Shown here: piece by piece, positions 5,340 through 5,451 of the stretch | Layout of the letters: each line of letters begins with the position of its first letter | Numbering within the stretch: the first letter of the stretch is position 1 | Assembly (NCBI GenBank): GCA_023436605.1 | Contig: JAEZIQ010000123.1 | Location: forward strand, 1-5,451 | DNA: 5,451 bases | DNA from: Actinomycetes bacterium | GTDB taxonomy: Bacteria > Actinomycetota > Thermoleophilia > Solirubrobacterales > 70-9 | Direction: 5' to 3' | The notes under the pieces: model-generated | What the model was told of the DNA's origin: nothing | Databases searched by the model: none | The model's input: the letters and a program-made list of their open reading frames with translations, nothing else | Translations under genes and position numbers: made by a program

Positions 5340-5451
5340 GTGACCCGGCTCGGGGTTTTCGGCTCCTCCTTCAATCCGCCGACCCTGGGTCATGCCGTCC
5401 TGCTGGCCGAAGCCGCCTGGCGGCTTCGGCTCGAACGCGTCGTCATCGTCC
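5340..5451 (+). CDS. nadD: Nicotinate-mononucleotide adenylyltransferase, N-terminal part (3' end outside window)
   Basis: Enzyme of NAD synthesis that transfers AMP from ATP to nicotinate mononucleotide to give deamido-NAD. The 37 visible residues start MTRLGVFGSSFNPPTLGH and hold the nucleotidyltransferase nucleotide-binding signature G-x-F-(D/N)-P-P-(H/T)-x-G-H, here with Thr in the first variable position and GSS instead of the common GGS. The helix AVLLAEAAWRLRLERVVIV follows, as expected for the family. The GTG start at 5340 is one nucleotide after the proA stop and no ATG fits better, so the two are probably co-transcribed. proA-nadD is a common actinobacterial neighbourhood. Confidence 0.9.
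   Translation, partial: MTRLGVFGSSFNPPTLGHAVLLAEAAWRLRLERVVIV
5406..5430. repeat. 25-nt near-perfect palindrome within nadD
   Basis: GCCGAAGCCGCC (5406-5417) and GGCGGCTTCGGC (5419-5430) are exact reverse complements around a single T. As RNA it gives an 11-bp GC-rich stem with a CUG loop, plus a possible outer G-U pair (5405/5431). It encodes AEAAWRLR of NadD, so protein constraint may explain part of it. Confidence 0.8.

Noticed and set aside
4202..5374. A 390-codon open frame antisense to proA
   Set aside because: It mirrors the codons of a clearly conserved enzyme, its translation shows no recognisable domain, and long antisense frames are expected in GC-rich coding DNA.

Overview
The window is high-GC, densely coded DNA, most likely from an actinobacterium of the Thermoleophilia/Solirubrobacterales type. 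This rests on the GC-rich codon use, the proB/proA/nadD gene set (usually obg-proB-proA-nadD in actinobacteria), and the style of the two secreted proteins, whose basic C-terminal domain with a Cys pair and a D-x-A-G-N motif I associate with that group. The taxonomic call is an inference from these features, not a database result.

Layout: (1) 1-588, plus strand: the 3' part of proB (glutamate 5-kinase), including its PUA domain. (2) 585-3976, minus strand: a two-gene unit encoding secreted ELWxxDGT-repeat proteins of 568 aa (first in the transcript) and 562 aa. Each has a signal peptide, nine repeats of about 46 residues, and a related C-terminal domain of about 120 residues. The two genes overlap by 4 nt (GTGA). 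The second ends in a stop codon that overlaps the proB stop head-on inside a CCTAGG palindrome. (3) 3977-4072: a 96-bp divergent intergenic region with a good sigma70-type promoter for the minus-strand pair, a possible leaderless-type -10 element for proA, and several short inverted repeats. (4) 4073-5338, plus strand: proA, complete. (5) 5340 to the end, plus strand: the 5' part of nadD, one nucleotide after proA.

proB and proA encode consecutive steps of proline synthesis and normally sit side by side. Here a divergently transcribed pair of surface or secreted proteins of unknown function separates them, so proA and nadD need their own promoter. The pair looks like an accessory insertion that arose, at least partly, by tandem duplication of a whole nine-repeat gene. 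No mobile element, RNA gene or CRISPR array is visible. The most notable items are this insertion, the duplicated nine-repeat architecture, and several strong hairpins that lie in coding sequence or cover a start site.
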